From: Neoarius graeffei
Taxonomy: Eukaryota > Chordata > Actinopteri > Siluriformes > Ariidae
DNA: 64,000 bases
Assembly (NCBI RefSeq): GCF_027579695.1
Contig: NC_083571.1
Span: 31,968,943-32,032,942 of the forward strand
Direction: 5' to 3'
Below are positions 23,404-34,822 of the stretch, piece after piece (the stretch's first letter is position 1; every line of letters starts with the position of its first letter). The notes under the pieces are model-generated. The model did no database searches, was not told the DNA's origin, and saw nothing but the letters and a program-made list of their open reading frames with translations. The translations under genes and the position numbers were made by a program.

Positions 23404-24950
23404 TTGATGGTCCACCTGTCTAATTCCGTACAGCTAGCAGCCAGTGAAAAGTTTGGAAGAATGCAACAAGAATGTCTTCAGAAACTGCAGTCTCTGGAAA
23501 ATACTGTAATAACACAATCTATAAAAGAACTCACAGGCTCATTGGAATTCATGGTAGAGGATATCAATAGATACGTGAGGTCAGTGGTCTTGAGAAAGAA
23601 AATGAATGGCTTCACCAGAAATGCTTGAAAACAGACTCTGTTTGGTGAACTGTCTCTGGATATCATGGAGTATCTTCCAAATATGATGAATATTGTGTAA
23701 AGGCTTGGTTCACAAGAAGATGGCAATCAAACGTGACGCATCTTCGTGCTTTCACAGCGATAAGGTGTGTGGCCCGATCAGCTGCTGTACTTAGAACAGC
23801 ATAAAGGTCTTCAAAGATGTGCCCTAGGAAACCAAAGATGCCAGGAATAAACTGGTGGAGAAAGCAATAAAGGAAGTGGTTTCAAGGAGGAGATTCCAAT
23901 AATTGACAATAAAAGGTCCCAATCAGTGGCCTGTCCAGTAGAACCTAAAATGTATAGACTCTGATTTCTTTGTGCTGTTTGAAATGATAGGCTAGGATTA
24001 ATATTCCTCTCAGGTTCTGGGCTGAGTTTTGAAAATATTCAATGACTTTTGAAATATCCGTCTCATTTTTTTTAATTCATAAGTGATGGGCTGTTGTTCT
24101 GGCTTGTAAAGAAATCTCTCAATGCGAAGTTAATTCACCTTTGTTGGTGTAACTCTTGAATATTAGGCCTTTTTCCTGATGTCTTTATTCAAGCCTGCTA
24201 ACAATGCAAAGCCATGGGACATGTACTTAATGAATGTTTAGATAACTATCTTGGGTTATGGATATTGAACTTATTCTGACCTATCGTTTCTTGCTGTGGA
24301 CAATTACTTCTGAATTGTGCGGATACAATCAATACAGTTAAAAAAAATTCTATGAGGGTTTTTTTTTAAAGAATGCCATTAAACAAAGGAGGACACATTT
24401 TTGGAGATTGCAGTCAATACCTATGGATATAATTCCTCCACAGATACAGACGCACAGCTTGTGAACAGGCAAGGCAGGCAACTGCTTGGGGCCCCCTGGC
24501 CCAGGGGCCCCCTGAGAGTCGGGGCCCGAGGGCTTATTTATTTTTTTTGTTATTGTTCTTTACCACTGTATTTTCACATTTGGAATTTAAAAAACTTTGG
24601 TTTCATACATTTTTTGTTGGTGTCAGATTATTTATAACATACTGGTGATGAACACTGGTCAGAAGGGCCCCCTGGAAATTTTTGCTTGGGGCCACAACAG
24701 ACTAGAATCGCCTCTGCACAGATAATGATGTTCTACTTGACATGCTTGAATATAGACTTAAATGTTGGCTAGATAAATACCCAGATGCTATTATTATAAC
24801 ATGGTGGGATGATGCTCTTGATAGATGGTCTCCATGCCAATCTATTTCTTCCAACTCCAAACTGAATGCATTCATGGACAGGTTTGATGCAACCGATTAT
24901 GTAATTTGGACAGGGAAAAAAAATCCCCAGAGCTGTGTGGGTACCTAGAG
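23404..24950 (+). mobile_element. L1-type LINE relic, ORF1 and endonuclease part
   Basis: From 23404, a coiled-coil-like stretch (SIKELTGSLEFMVEDINRYV) followed by broken frames resembling the L1 ORF1 RNA-binding region (for example RLG..DGNQ-like coding near 23700) is seen. From about 24380 to 24950, disrupted by a MITE, is an endonuclease-type segment (MLEYRLKCWLDKYPDAII). Many stops and frameshifts make it a fossil. Assignment rests on remembered L1 protein patterns and is moderate. Further pieces lie at 30293-30704 and 33785-34430. Confidence 0.6.
24447..24716. mobile_element. hAT-type MITE (270 bp)
   Basis: Ends CAGACGC... and ...GCCTCTG, a GC-rich block of ggggccccctgg sequence inside, and a perfect 8-bp duplication cacagata (24439-24446, 24717-24724). 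Removing it rejoins the LINE reading frame region. Confidence 0.88.
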
Positions 24951-25264
24951 CAACAAAAACACCTCCAAATAATCCAGGAGAGATTATTGATTTGTTTCAA
25001 AGTCTGTGACTCCTAAAGACATTTCAATGTACAGTGCTCAGCGTAAATGAGTCCACTCCCTTTGAAAAGTAGCATTTTAAACAATATCTCAATGAACACA
25101 AACAATTTCCAAAATGTTGACAAGACAAAGTTTAATATAACATCTGTTTAACTTATAATGTGAAAGTAAGGTTAATAATATCACTTAGATTGCACATTTT
25201 TTCAGTTTTACTCAAATTAGGGTGGTGCAAAAATGAGTACACCCCACAATAAAAACTACTACAT

Positions 25265-26276
25265 CTAGTACTTTGTACGGCCTCCATGATTTTTAATGAC
25301 AGCACCAAGTCTTCTAGGCATGGAATGAACAAGTTGGCGACATTTTGCAACATCAATCTTTTTCCATTCTTCAACAATGACCTCTTTTAGTGACTGGATG
25401 CTGGATGGAGAGTGATGCTCAACTTGTCTCTTCAGAATTCCCCATAGGTTCATGATTGGGTTCAGATCAGGAGACATACTTGGCCACTGAATCACTTTCA
25501 CCCTGTTCTTCTTCAGAAATCCAACAGTGGCCTTAGATGTGTGTTTAGTCATGTTGGAAAAGTGCACGATGACCAAGGGCATGGAGTGATGGTAGCATCT
25601 TCTCTTTCAGTATACAGCAATACATCTGTGAATTCATGATGCCATCAATGAAATGCAGCTCCCCGACACCAGCAGCACTCATGCAGCCCCACATAAGGAC
25701 ACTGCCACCACCATGTTTCACTGTAGGCACCATGCATTTTTCTTTGTATTCCTCACCTTTGCGACCCCATACAGTTTTGAAGCCATCAGTTCCAAGAACA
25801 TTTATCTTGGTCTCATCACTCCAGAGTATAGAGTCCCAGTAGTCTTCATCTTTGTCAGCATGGGCCCTGGCAAACTCTAGGTGGGCTTTTTTGTGCCTGG
25901 GCTTTAGGAGAGGCTTCTTTCGTGGACGGCATCCATGCATGCCATTCCTCTGCAGTGTACGCTGTATTGTGTCACGGGAAATAGTCACCCCAGTTTGGCT
26001 TTCTACTTCTTTAGATAACTGCAGTGAACTTGCATGCCGATTTTCTTCAACTCTTCTCATCAGAAGACGCTCCTGTCGAGGTGTTAACTTCCATGGATGA
26101 CCTGGACGTCTCTGTGAGATGGTCGCAGTTCCATCTTTCTTAAATTTTTGTACCACTTTTGCTACAGTATTCTGACTGATCAGTAAAGCTTTGCTGATCT
26201 TCTTGTAGCCTTCACCTTTGTGGTGGAAAGAAATTATTTTCTTTGGGGAATTCTGAAGAGACAAGTTGAGCATCAC
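25265..26276 (-). pseudogene. Tc1 transposase with replaced N-terminus and frameshift
   Basis: Read on the minus strand: the frame 26276-25545 opens with a sequence that is antisense of the protein's own C-terminal coding, then enters genuine transposase at HHKGEGYKKISKALLISQNT, with WSDETK; after a frameshift near 25560 the rest (frame ending at 25265) holds SPDLNPIMNLW and the C-terminus GGRTKY. The catalytic Glu position reads PIMNLW, so Glu is replaced. The first residues of the DNA-binding domain are absent. Inactive. Confidence 0.85.
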
Positions 26277-26423
26277 TTTCCATCCAGCATCCAGTCACTA
26301 AAAGAGGTCATTGTTGAAGAATGGAAAAATATTGATGTTGCAAAATGTCGCCAACTTGTTCATTCCATGCCTAGAAGACTTGGTGCTGTCATTAAAAATC
26401 ATGGAGGCCATACAAAGTACTAG
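26220..26423 (+). pseudogene. inverted duplicate of Tc1 transposase C-terminus
   Basis: An open frame WGILKRQVEHH...HGGHTKY copies codons of the same element's 25460-25265 region on the other strand. It is the right arm of the fold-back. Confidence 0.85.
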
Positions 26424-27652
26424 ATGTAATAGTTTTTGTTGTGGGGTGTACTCATTTTTGCACCACCCTAATTTGAGTAAAACTGAAAAATGTGTAATCT
26501 AAGTTATATTATTGACCTTACTTTCATGTTATAAGTTAAACAGATGTTATATTAAACTTTGTCTTGTCAACATTTTGGAAATTGTTTGTGTTCATTGAGA
26601 TATTGTTTAAAATGTTACTTTTCAAAGGGGGTGTACTAATTTACGCTGAACACTGTATATTCAGAATTCTTCATTAATTGATCATAAGGTGACACATATA
26701 CAACCCCAATTCCAAAAAAGTTGGGACAAAGTACAAATTGTAAATAAAAACGGAATGCAATAATTTACAAATCTCAAAAACTGATATTGTATTCACAATA
26801 GAACATAGACAACATATCAAATGTCGAAAGTGAGACATTTTGAAATTTCTTGCCAAATATTGGCTCATTTGAAATTTCATGACAGCAACACATCTCAAAA
26901 AAGTTGGGACAGGGGCAATAAGAGGCTGGAAAAGTTAAAGGTACAAAAAAGGAACAGCTGGAGGACCGAATTGCAACTCATTAGGTCAATTGGCAATAGG
27001 TCATTAACATGACTGGGTATAAAAAGAGCATCTTGGAGTGGCAGCAGCTCTCAGAAGTAAAGATGGGAAGAGGATCACCAATCCTCCTAATTCTGCGCTG
27101 ACAAATAGTGGCGCAATATCAGTTTGACAGTGTAAAATTGCAAAGAGTTTGAACATATCATCATCTACAGTGCATAATATCATCAAAAGATTCAGAGAAT
27201 CTGGAAGAATCTCTGTGCGTAAGGGTCAAGGCCGGAAAACCATACTGGGTGCCCGTGATCTTCGGGCCCTTAGACGGCACTGCATCACATACAGGCATGC
27301 TTCTGTATTGGAAATCACAAAATGGGCTCAGGAATATTTCCAGAGAACATTATCTGTGAACACAATTCATTGTGCCATCCGCCGTTGCCAGCTAAAACTC
27401 TATAGTTCAAAGAAGAAGTCGTATCTAAACATGATCCAGAAGCGCAGACGTCTTCTCTGGGCCAAGGCTCATTTAAAATGGACTGTGGCAAAGTGGAAAA
27501 CTGTTCTGTGGTCAGACGAATCAAAATTTGAAGTTCTTTATGGAAATCAGGGACGCCGTGTCATTCGGACTAAAGAGGAGAAGGACAACCCAAGTTGTTA
27601 TCAGCGCTCAGTTCAGAAGCCTGCATCTCTGATGGTATGGGGTTGCATTAGT

Positions 27653-29638
27653 CTGGGCTGCCAACTCTCACGCAATGAGCGTGAGACACACGCATTTGAT
27701 TGTCTTCACACGCTCACACGCCATACCTCCGATTTCTCACGCTAGAAAAAAATCTAGTTTATCGATCTAATCTAGGCTACCCATTGCGTCGCGCCAACCA
27801 CTTGCGATCGATCAATTACGCCTTATGCACGGCTAAACAGGCTGAGAGGTGTTCCCTTCTTTACACACTCCCCTATGGTAGGTGGCGCATCTAATGATGC
27901 TGCACTCGCCGGAAGTTGGATAATTGCCTACCGTCAATTTAAAGGAAGAGGAGAGAGAAGAAGGTATCCGAGTTGAAGATGGGTGTCTCAGACAGGTTTG
28001 TACATATGCACGCCAATGTGTGGTGTTACTGGCGTAATTATGAAATTATATAAAGTTTCTTAATCGTTTTAGCCTATAAGTGTTGTGAGAATATTTAATG
28101 CCATATCGAGAGCTGTGTACTAGGCATGCTAAATCATTATAGGCCTCCTGCCATGCCACAGCCTCTATCTTCCCCAACAAGCAGCACGGGAGAGCACCTC
28201 CTCAGCACACGTTTATTAAGGTGCATTTTTAGTTTGTTTACTGTATGTTATCATACTTTATGACTTTATTTGAAGCCATACTGGAAATGTTGTAAAATAA
28301 AGCAAGTAAGAGATAATATTACAAATGCAAGAAGAGCCATTAGCCACCATACCTATTGTTTATTTACAGGGTATTTATTTTTAATTATTTATGATGTATG
28401 TAATTGCTCAGTTAAAGTAAATAAAGCATGGTCACCTGTAATATCAAAGAACTTGAACTTGTGAATAATTTAAAAAAAAGACAGAGAACAATATACTGAG
28501 GAGACAGGGTTTCAAAGAGGGCAAGACAGGTAGAGAATATTTGTCAGATAACAGGCCCTGATGAATGCTCTATTACTAATAAGAAACATAGATAAGAAAT
28601 AAATTAATAAGAATTATATCAATATAGCTTATTTAAGTATGACCAAAATTTTTAAGCCCAACTTTGTGTGCACAGTCCCACCTATGGCCAAGGTTCAGCT
28701 TTTTGTGTTTCAATACTGTTCAAACTTCATCTCATCTCATTATCTCTAGCTGCTTTATCCTTCTACAGGGTCGCAGGCAAGCTGGAGCCTATCCCAGCTG
28801 ACTACGGGCGAAAGGCGGGGTACACCCTGGACAAGTCACCAGGTCATCACAGGGCTGACACATAGACACAGACAACCATTCACACTCACATTCACACCTA
28901 CGGTCAATTTAGAGTCACCAGTTAACCTAACCTGCATGTCTTTGGACTGTGGGGGAAACCGGAGCACCCGGAGGAAACCCACGCGGACAACATGCAAACT
29001 CCACACAGAAAGGCCCTCACCAGCCCCGGGGCTCGAACCCAGGACCTTCTTGCTGTGAGGCGACAGCGCTAACCACTACACCACCGTGCCGCCCCTGTTC
29101 AAACTTAATAATTTTAATATTTCTTGTAGCACATGCACATTTTGCTTACTGTTTAAGCATTTTATTTATTCTTTTGTTGTTGATATTTTTCCCCATGCCA
29201 ATCTTCTGCTGAACCCAGTGGTGGGGAAAGCCCTTAAATGCATAATGAATAGTCAGTGAGGGACAATCTTATTTTTTGCAACAGTTATTAAAAACTTAAC
29301 ATTTAGTTTCAATTCAGAAGGTGTTTAGGCTTAGCTGATGAAATATTTTCAAACATGAACTTGCCTTTAAATCTGAAACACAGGTCTATAGGGTTACAGG
29401 AACATTGGCAGTCATCTGTAGTTTTCTATTGTGGGGGCTTTTAAGCCAAAACTTGGTGCTTTTGTTGGCCACAAGCTGAAGGCCTGGCAAGTCAGGGTGT
29501 GTAAGAATATAGGTATGGCACAGCAGGCCACTCCAAAAATCCACCAGAATGCAGGAACATCTACTAAATCCAAAATCTCACCCCCCTCCCAAAAAAAAAA
29601 AATCTCACTCCAAGGAATTTTGAAAAGTTGGCAGCCCT
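27653..29638. mobile_element. hAT-like element inserted in the transposase gene
   Basis: The ends CTGGGCTGCCAACT and AGTTGGCAGCCCT are inverted, with an 8-bp duplication gcattagt (27645-27652, 29639-29646). The intact family copy shows the unduplicated target. The interior lacks a recognisable transposase and holds a SINE. Non-autonomous. Confidence 0.85.
28728..29094 (-). repeat. V-SINE, copy f
   Basis: Reverse orientation, full body, with a 12-bp duplication ctgttcaaactt at 28716-28727 and 29095-29106. It is nested inside the hAT-like element. Confidence 0.95.
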
Positions 29639-30292
29639 GCATTAGTGTGTGTGGCATGGGCAGCTTACACATCTGGAAAGACACCATCAATGCTGAAAGA
29701 TATATCCAGGTTCTAGAGCAACATATGCTCCCATCCAGATGACGTCTCTTTCAGGGAAGACCTTGCATTTTCCAACATGACAATGACAAACCACATACTG
29801 CATCAATTACAGCATCATGGCTGCGTAGAAGAAGGGTCCGGGTACTGAACTGGCCAGCCTGCAGTCCAGATCTTTCACCCATAGAAAACATTTGGTGCAT
29901 CATAAAACGGAAGATACGACAAAAAAGACGTAAGACAGTTGAGCAACTAGAATCCTACATTAGACAAGAATGGGTTAACATTCCTATCCCTAAACTTGAG
30001 CAACTTGTCTCCTCAGTCCCCAGACGTTTACAGACTGTTGTAAAGAGAAAAGGGGATGTCTCACAGTGGGAAACATGGCCTTGTCCCAACTTTTTTGAGA
30101 TGTGGTGTTGTCATGAAATTTAAAATCACCTAATTTTTCTCTTTAAATGATACATTTTCTCAGTTTAAACATTTGATGTCATCTATGTTCTATTCTGAAT
30201 AAAATATGGAATTTTGAAACTTCCACATCATTGCATTCCATTTTTATTTACAATTTGTACTTTGACCCAACTTTTTGGGAATCGGGGTTGTA

Positions 30293-30704
30293 CACAGTCA
30301 AACTGTGTCAGATCGCAGTATATAATAAAAGCCACAATTTGGAAACTAAACCGCTCCCTTTTCAAAATATGCTTCTGTGAAGAAAAAAATTAAGATGTTA
30401 TGTGATTTTCTTTGGAGGAACAGACCACACTGTATTAGAAAGTCTGTTATAATGAATCCCAGTGCATGCAGAGATATAAATTTTCTTGATTTTACATCTC
30501 TTAACAAAACATTCAGCCTAAAATAAACTGACTTGACTTAGGCCATTTTTAAACACCCCTTCCTCAATTTGGAACTTTATCCCACATCTCAAGTGGTCTT
30601 AAGTTTCTTCTAAAGTGCAACTACGGTATAACAGTCATAAAATCCCCAACCTTTCATAAACAAGTGCTTTTAGTCTGGTCCGTCATTTACAAGTAGAATT
30701 TGTA
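30293..30704 (+). mobile_element. L1-type LINE relic, RT C-terminal part
   Basis: Broken frames here resemble the region after the L1 polymerase core (for example CDFLWRNRPHCIRKSVIMNP then NFLDFTSLNKTF). It is separated from the 5' part by Tc1 insertions and apparently by deletion of most of the polymerase. Confidence 0.6.
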
Positions 30705-32331
30705 CAGTTGAAACCGTATATTTACATACACTTTAGGAAAAGACACAATCTTTTTTTTTCTCATAGTCAGACATGAAATCAGACATTCACTTTAACTTTT
30801 TCATGTCTGTCTGAATATTTAAAATTATTTCAATGTACTTAATGCCAAATTAATCAGAGAAGGAGTTTTTTATTCAATATTTTGATTGCTTTTATCAAAT
30901 CAGAAGTTTACATACACTTCATCAGTACTTGGTACAATTGCCCTTAAACTGTCTGACTTGGGTCAAACGTTTTGGATAACCTTCAACAAGCTTTGCACAA
31001 TACTTGACAGGAATTTTGGCCCATTCCTCTTGACAGAACTGGTATAACTGGGCCATATTTTTTGGCTGCTTTGCATGCACATGTCGTTTCAGCTCTGCCC
31101 ACAAATGCTCAATAGGGTTGAGGTCGGGGCTTTGTGATGGCCACTCCAGAACATTGACTTTGTTGTCATCAAGCCATTTTTTGACCAGTTTGGCGGTGTG
31201 CTTCGGGTCATTGTCCATTTGGAAGACCCATTTGCGGCCAAGCTTTAACTTCCTGGCAGATGCTTTCAGGTGTTGGTTCAGTATCTCCACATACTGTTCC
31301 TTCTTCATTACTCCATTGATTTTGTGAAGTGCACCAGTACCTCCTGCAGCAAAACAACCCCACAACATGATGCTGCCTCCGCCATGTTTCACTGTTGGTA
31401 TGGTGTTGTTAGGATTGTAAGTATCTCCTTTTTTTCTCCAAACATATCATTGTTGATTATGGCCAAACAGCTCAATTTTAGTTTCATCCGACCACAAGAC
31501 ATGTCTCCAAAAATTGAGATCCTTTCCCCTGTGTTCATTTGCAAACTGTAATCTGGCCTGTTTATGTTTGTGTTGGAGTAATGGCTTTCTCCTGGCAGAG
31601 TGGCCTTTCAGCCCATGTTGGTGCAGAACTCGTTTCACCGTGGACAGTGACACACTCTTACCAGCTTCAGCCATCATCTTCACGAGGTCCTTTGCATTCA
31701 TTCTTGGGTTCTTACGCACAGCACTGACCAGAACCCGCTCATCTCTGGGACTCAGAATCCGTCTCCTTCCTGTGCGGTATGATGGCTCGACATTCCCACA
31801 TTGTTTATACTTTCGTATAATGGTTTGAACTGAAGACCGTGGCACCTTCAGGCTTCTTGAAATTTCCCCCAAAGATGAGCCAGACTTGTGCAAGTTAACC
31901 ATTCTTAGTCTGAGATCTTGATCAATTTCTTTAGATTTACCCATGTTGTGTACAAGGAAGCACTGTGTTTGACGTGTTCCTTAAAATACAATCACAGGTG
32001 TGTGTCTCAGGTGTGTCTCCAATTAATTCAAATGTTGCCAATTAACCTATCAGAAGCTTCCAAAGACATGACATCATCATCTGGGCGTTCCTACATTGTT
32101 TAAAGGCACACAAACTGCAGTGTATGTAAACTTCTGATTTGATAAAAGCAATTAAAATATTGAATAAAAAACTCCTTCTCTGATTAATTTGGCATTAAGT
32201 ACATTGAAATAATTTTAAATACTCAGACAGACATGAAAAAGTTAAAGTGAATGTCTGATTTCATGTCTGACTATGAGAAAAAAAAGATTGTGTCTTTTCC
32301 TAAAGTGTATGTAAATATACGGTTTCAACTG
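30705..32331 (-). mobile_element. Sleeping-Beauty-like Tc1 transposon, nearly intact
   Basis: A 1.63-kb element flanked by TA (30703-30704, 32332-32333). Each TIR is about 210 bp and contains two direct-repeat-like blocks, an outer one (atttacatacacttta) and an inner one (agtttacatacactt), the IR/DR architecture of the salmonid-type Tc1 group to which Sleeping Beauty belongs. The left and right TIRs are nearly identical by eye, pointing to recent insertion. Confidence 0.92.
30922..31944 (-). pseudogene. Sleeping-Beauty-like transposase with a single nonsense codon
   Basis: From ATG 31942-31944 (MGKSKEIDQDLRLRMVNLHK) to the stop at 30922-30924 there are 340 codons in one frame, interrupted only by TGA at 31447-31449. 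Visible parts are the paired-like N-terminus with PRSSVQTIIRKY, the GRRR AT-hook-like motif, WSDETK, a glycine-rich GGGSIMLWGCFAAGGTG box, DNDPKH and PIEHLW (DD34E). In related proteins the stop position is usually Arg, so CGA to TGA decay is the simplest explanation. Confidence 0.92.
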
Positions 32332-32356
32332 TAGGTGCAATTGGTAATTAAGTGAT

Positions 32357-32443
32357 CAATCTCATTAAATCAGTCTCATTAAATCAGTCTCATTAATTAA
32401 TCTCATTAAATCAGTCTCATTGAATCAGTCTCATTAATTAATA
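32357..32443. repeat. tandem repeat of about 14 bp (tctcattaaatcag)
   Basis: Five to six imperfect units of tctcattaaatcag / tctcattaattaa lie between the Sleeping-Beauty-like element and the LTR. Confidence 0.85.
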
Positions 32444-32509
32444 CCATTAATTTTGGTGCTTAATAATAAATTACCAAACAGCTAAATTATGGTATATTCC
32501 AAATTATTA

Positions 32510-33778
32510 TGATCACTTACCATATTACACAACTCATATGCACCTTGGAATTCTTTGAGATTGGGTACTTCAAAAATATTGGTACAACAATAAACACACA
32601 GTTTCAACAATAATTGAATTTATTATAACAAAGATAAAAATGAATAATGTCAGCAGATATATACATATAAGCAAGCATAAACGGTGTGTGTGTGTGTGTG
32701 TGTGTGAGAGTGATTGGAATCTTATCTGAGGTGTGTGTGTGTGTTTGTATGTGTTATCTGAGGTGTGGGGGGTCGTGACCACATGTTTCTAAGTAGAACA
32801 AAAGAGTTAGCGTTGTTTGCTAGCTAAGATGTGTTTGTGTCCACGTGGTGGAAACAAAAGAATTAGCTCTGGTAGCTAACTCCACATGTGTGTGAGAGGC
32901 CTGTGGCCTACAACAAAAGAATTAGCTCTGATTGCTAATTCACTAGCTTATACATTACTAAATCCACTGAAATCTTGATGAGGTCAAAATATGTGTAAGA
33001 ATGAAATTAAGAGTGTTAGGAAGGAATAGAAGAAGCTTGCAAAACCTATCTATTAAACAAACGACTGAGATAACATAGAACAATTATGGAACACAGAAAT
33101 CAGTGTGCACACTTAAACAGTTCCTGAGTTTAAATTCACACTGCTTCATAAAGCTAATTCCTAAGACTAGTTTTATGCCCAAAATTTGCCAGCCTTACTT
33201 AGTATCTTGCCTCTACGCAAGATTATGAAGAGATGTTCCGAGACTTTTGGAGTTTCACCGTTGTGGAGTCGATTCCGTGGAAACGCAGAGAATTCTTGGT
33301 CCGAACGCTTCGTAGTTCGTGGAGGAGAAGTCTCTGATCAAATAATGTGCACAGCGCTTTTATTAGAAGGATCCGGTCGCTTCTAACTTTTAAATTAAAC
33401 TGCTTGGGCGGCAGTTCGTAACGTTACTATAATACGAATAAAAAACCGGTTGTAACTCAATCTGAGTTTAAAATCACGCGATTCTAGAGTCTACCGTGGC
33501 CAAAGGTAAACAAAAACCGCGCTGAATCTTTCTTCTTGCAAGAAAGAAGTCGTGGTTTCGGACGGTCCGATGAGAGAATGCCTCTTTTTATGTCTGTTCC
33601 CGCGTGGTTACAGAAGCCAAAGAGAAAGTATGGTGGATTTCCGGGTCCCTTATGGAGTCGTGGAGGAAGTGACATAGATGATCCCACCCAGGCGTGACGT
33701 AGGTCAACGCAGAAGTGGGTTGATGGGATTTGTAGTTTCTAGACGGACTGTGGTTGTACTTACAAATTGTTCTCCACA
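32510..33778 (-). mobile_element. solo LTR (endogenous retrovirus or other LTR element)
   Basis: The segment begins TG and ends CA (TGATCACTTACC...TTCTCCACA), flanked by ttatta on both sides (32504-32509, 33779-33784). On the minus strand there is an AATAAA (32619-32624 complement) in the right place for a 3' R region. No gag/pol/env coding is next to it and L1 relic sequence resumes on both sides, so this is a solo LTR left by recombination. The family is not determined. Confidence 0.7.
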
Positions 33779-33784
33779 TTATTA

Positions 33785-34430
33785 TTTAATTTGGAATAAC
33801 AAAGACATTCTGTAAGTCTCTTTACTTAGAAAAATGGGTGAACCATGGCATTCTGCTGGTTTTCTCAACATCTGAGTCAGAATGGTCTTTTCCTTAATTA
33901 TTCTTCGAATTTGCCACCATTGTTGATGGTATTATACCTCAAGGAGTTGTGATGTTGTTGAAGAGCCAACAATCATCTGCTGCTTTGCCAGTTGTACCAC
34001 ATTTGGACCCATGTACTGTACATCAGCTATAAGACAGATTTGCTTCTCACCCAGGATTAGTAGGAACAATCAAGACATCACAACCTTGTTCCAGGAAAAT
34101 ATTGTGACAGTTCCTTTCCTACTGGACTGGGTTCATCCATGACATCCCCTGGAAAAGTGTTTGGACCCTGTCTTTAAAATATCTTCTAATGAAGTGACAG
34201 AGGTCTCTCATAAATTTTTATTCATAGAATTTAAAACGATCACATGATAAATGCTCTTCCTGTAAAACATCAAAACACTTAGTTTGGTTCTGCTGCCACA
34301 TTGAAAAAAAAATCTGGTCAGATCTACAAACATTATTATGTGCTTTAAGTATAATTGAGATTTTTCCCTTTAAACATGTTTTATTTGGCTTTCATGACTT
34401 CAATTCTGAGGAAAATATATATTTTATATG
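33785..34430 (+). mobile_element. L1-type LINE relic, 3' coding part
   Basis: Broken frames include WNNKDIL, DGIIPQGVVMLLKSQQ and a Cys/His-rich stretch near 34240-34330 (CSSCKTSKHLVWFC), similar in order to the C-terminal part of fish L1 ORF2 proteins. Many stops. Confidence 0.6.
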
Positions 34431-34558
34431 ATCAAGTTAATCTTTTTTTAAAAATGTGTGCATAAAAATACTTTATGCACAAATGCAAGTATTATAATAC
34501 TACCACTCCTCTCTATAGTCCTCAACGAAATAAAGGTATATAACAACACAATTCACAT

Positions 34559-34655
34559 GTTCAAAGATTCTTTATTGTCAATTCACTATATATCCAGGAC
34601 ATATAGGAGAATTGAAATGCCGTTTCTCTCTCACCTTACTTGTAAAAAACAGATA
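34559..34655 (-). repeat. LINE-type 3' tail repeat, copy 1
   Basis: caaagattctttattgtcaa...ccgtttctctctcaccttac is nearly the same as 39510-39605. In reverse it ends gacaataaagaatctttg, a common LINE 3' terminus in fish. Confidence 0.65.
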
Positions 34656-34663
34656 AAGATTAT

Positions 34664-34694
<31 letters not shown>

Positions 34695-34722
34695 AACAAA
34701 CAAACAAACAAACAAACAAACA

Positions 34723-34820
<98 letters not shown>
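34664..34820. repeat. compound microsatellite (CA)n(CAAA)n(TA)n(TG)n
   Basis: CA 34664-34690, CAAA/ACAA units 34691-34722, about 85 bp of TA, then TG 34809-34820. AT-cruciform prone. Confidence 0.95.
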
Positions 34821-34821
<1 letters not shown>

Positions 34822-34822
34822 T

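Larger units (their letters stand above)
25032..26655 (-). mobile_element. fold-back Tc1 element, family C
   Basis: TA-flanked ends CAGTGCTCAGCGTAAATGAG and its near-inverse TTTACGCTGAACACTG. The inverted repeats are about 410 bp (25032-25447 against 26246-26655), much longer than in ordinary Tc1 copies, because the right arm repeats the transposase C-terminal coding and 3' flank in the opposite direction. The normal 5' end is missing. Confidence 0.85.
27064..30071 (+). pseudogene. Tc1 family B transposase, interrupted
   Basis: The start MGRGSPI at 27064 hits a stop after 12 codons. An open stretch from about 27149 ([18 protein letters not shown]) runs to MVWGCIS at the insertion point and resumes at about 29640 with [12 protein letters not shown], then another stop (SR* near 29739), HDNDKPH and SPIENIW, ending GDVSQW. 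The family's intact copy is at 43331-44935. Confidence 0.9.
26701..30290 (+). mobile_element. Tc1-like transposon, family B, carrying an hAT insert
   Basis: The ends CAACCCCAATTCCAAAAAAG and ...GGGAATCGGGGTTG are TA-flanked (26699-26700, 30291-30292). The transposase coding is split by the insert 27653-29638. It lies only 45 bp from the previous Tc1 element. Confidence 0.92.

Noticed and set aside
32357-32443. CRISPR-like array of short direct repeats
   Set aside because: Units are directly adjacent without unique spacers in a vertebrate intron/repeat context; it is a simple tandem repeat.
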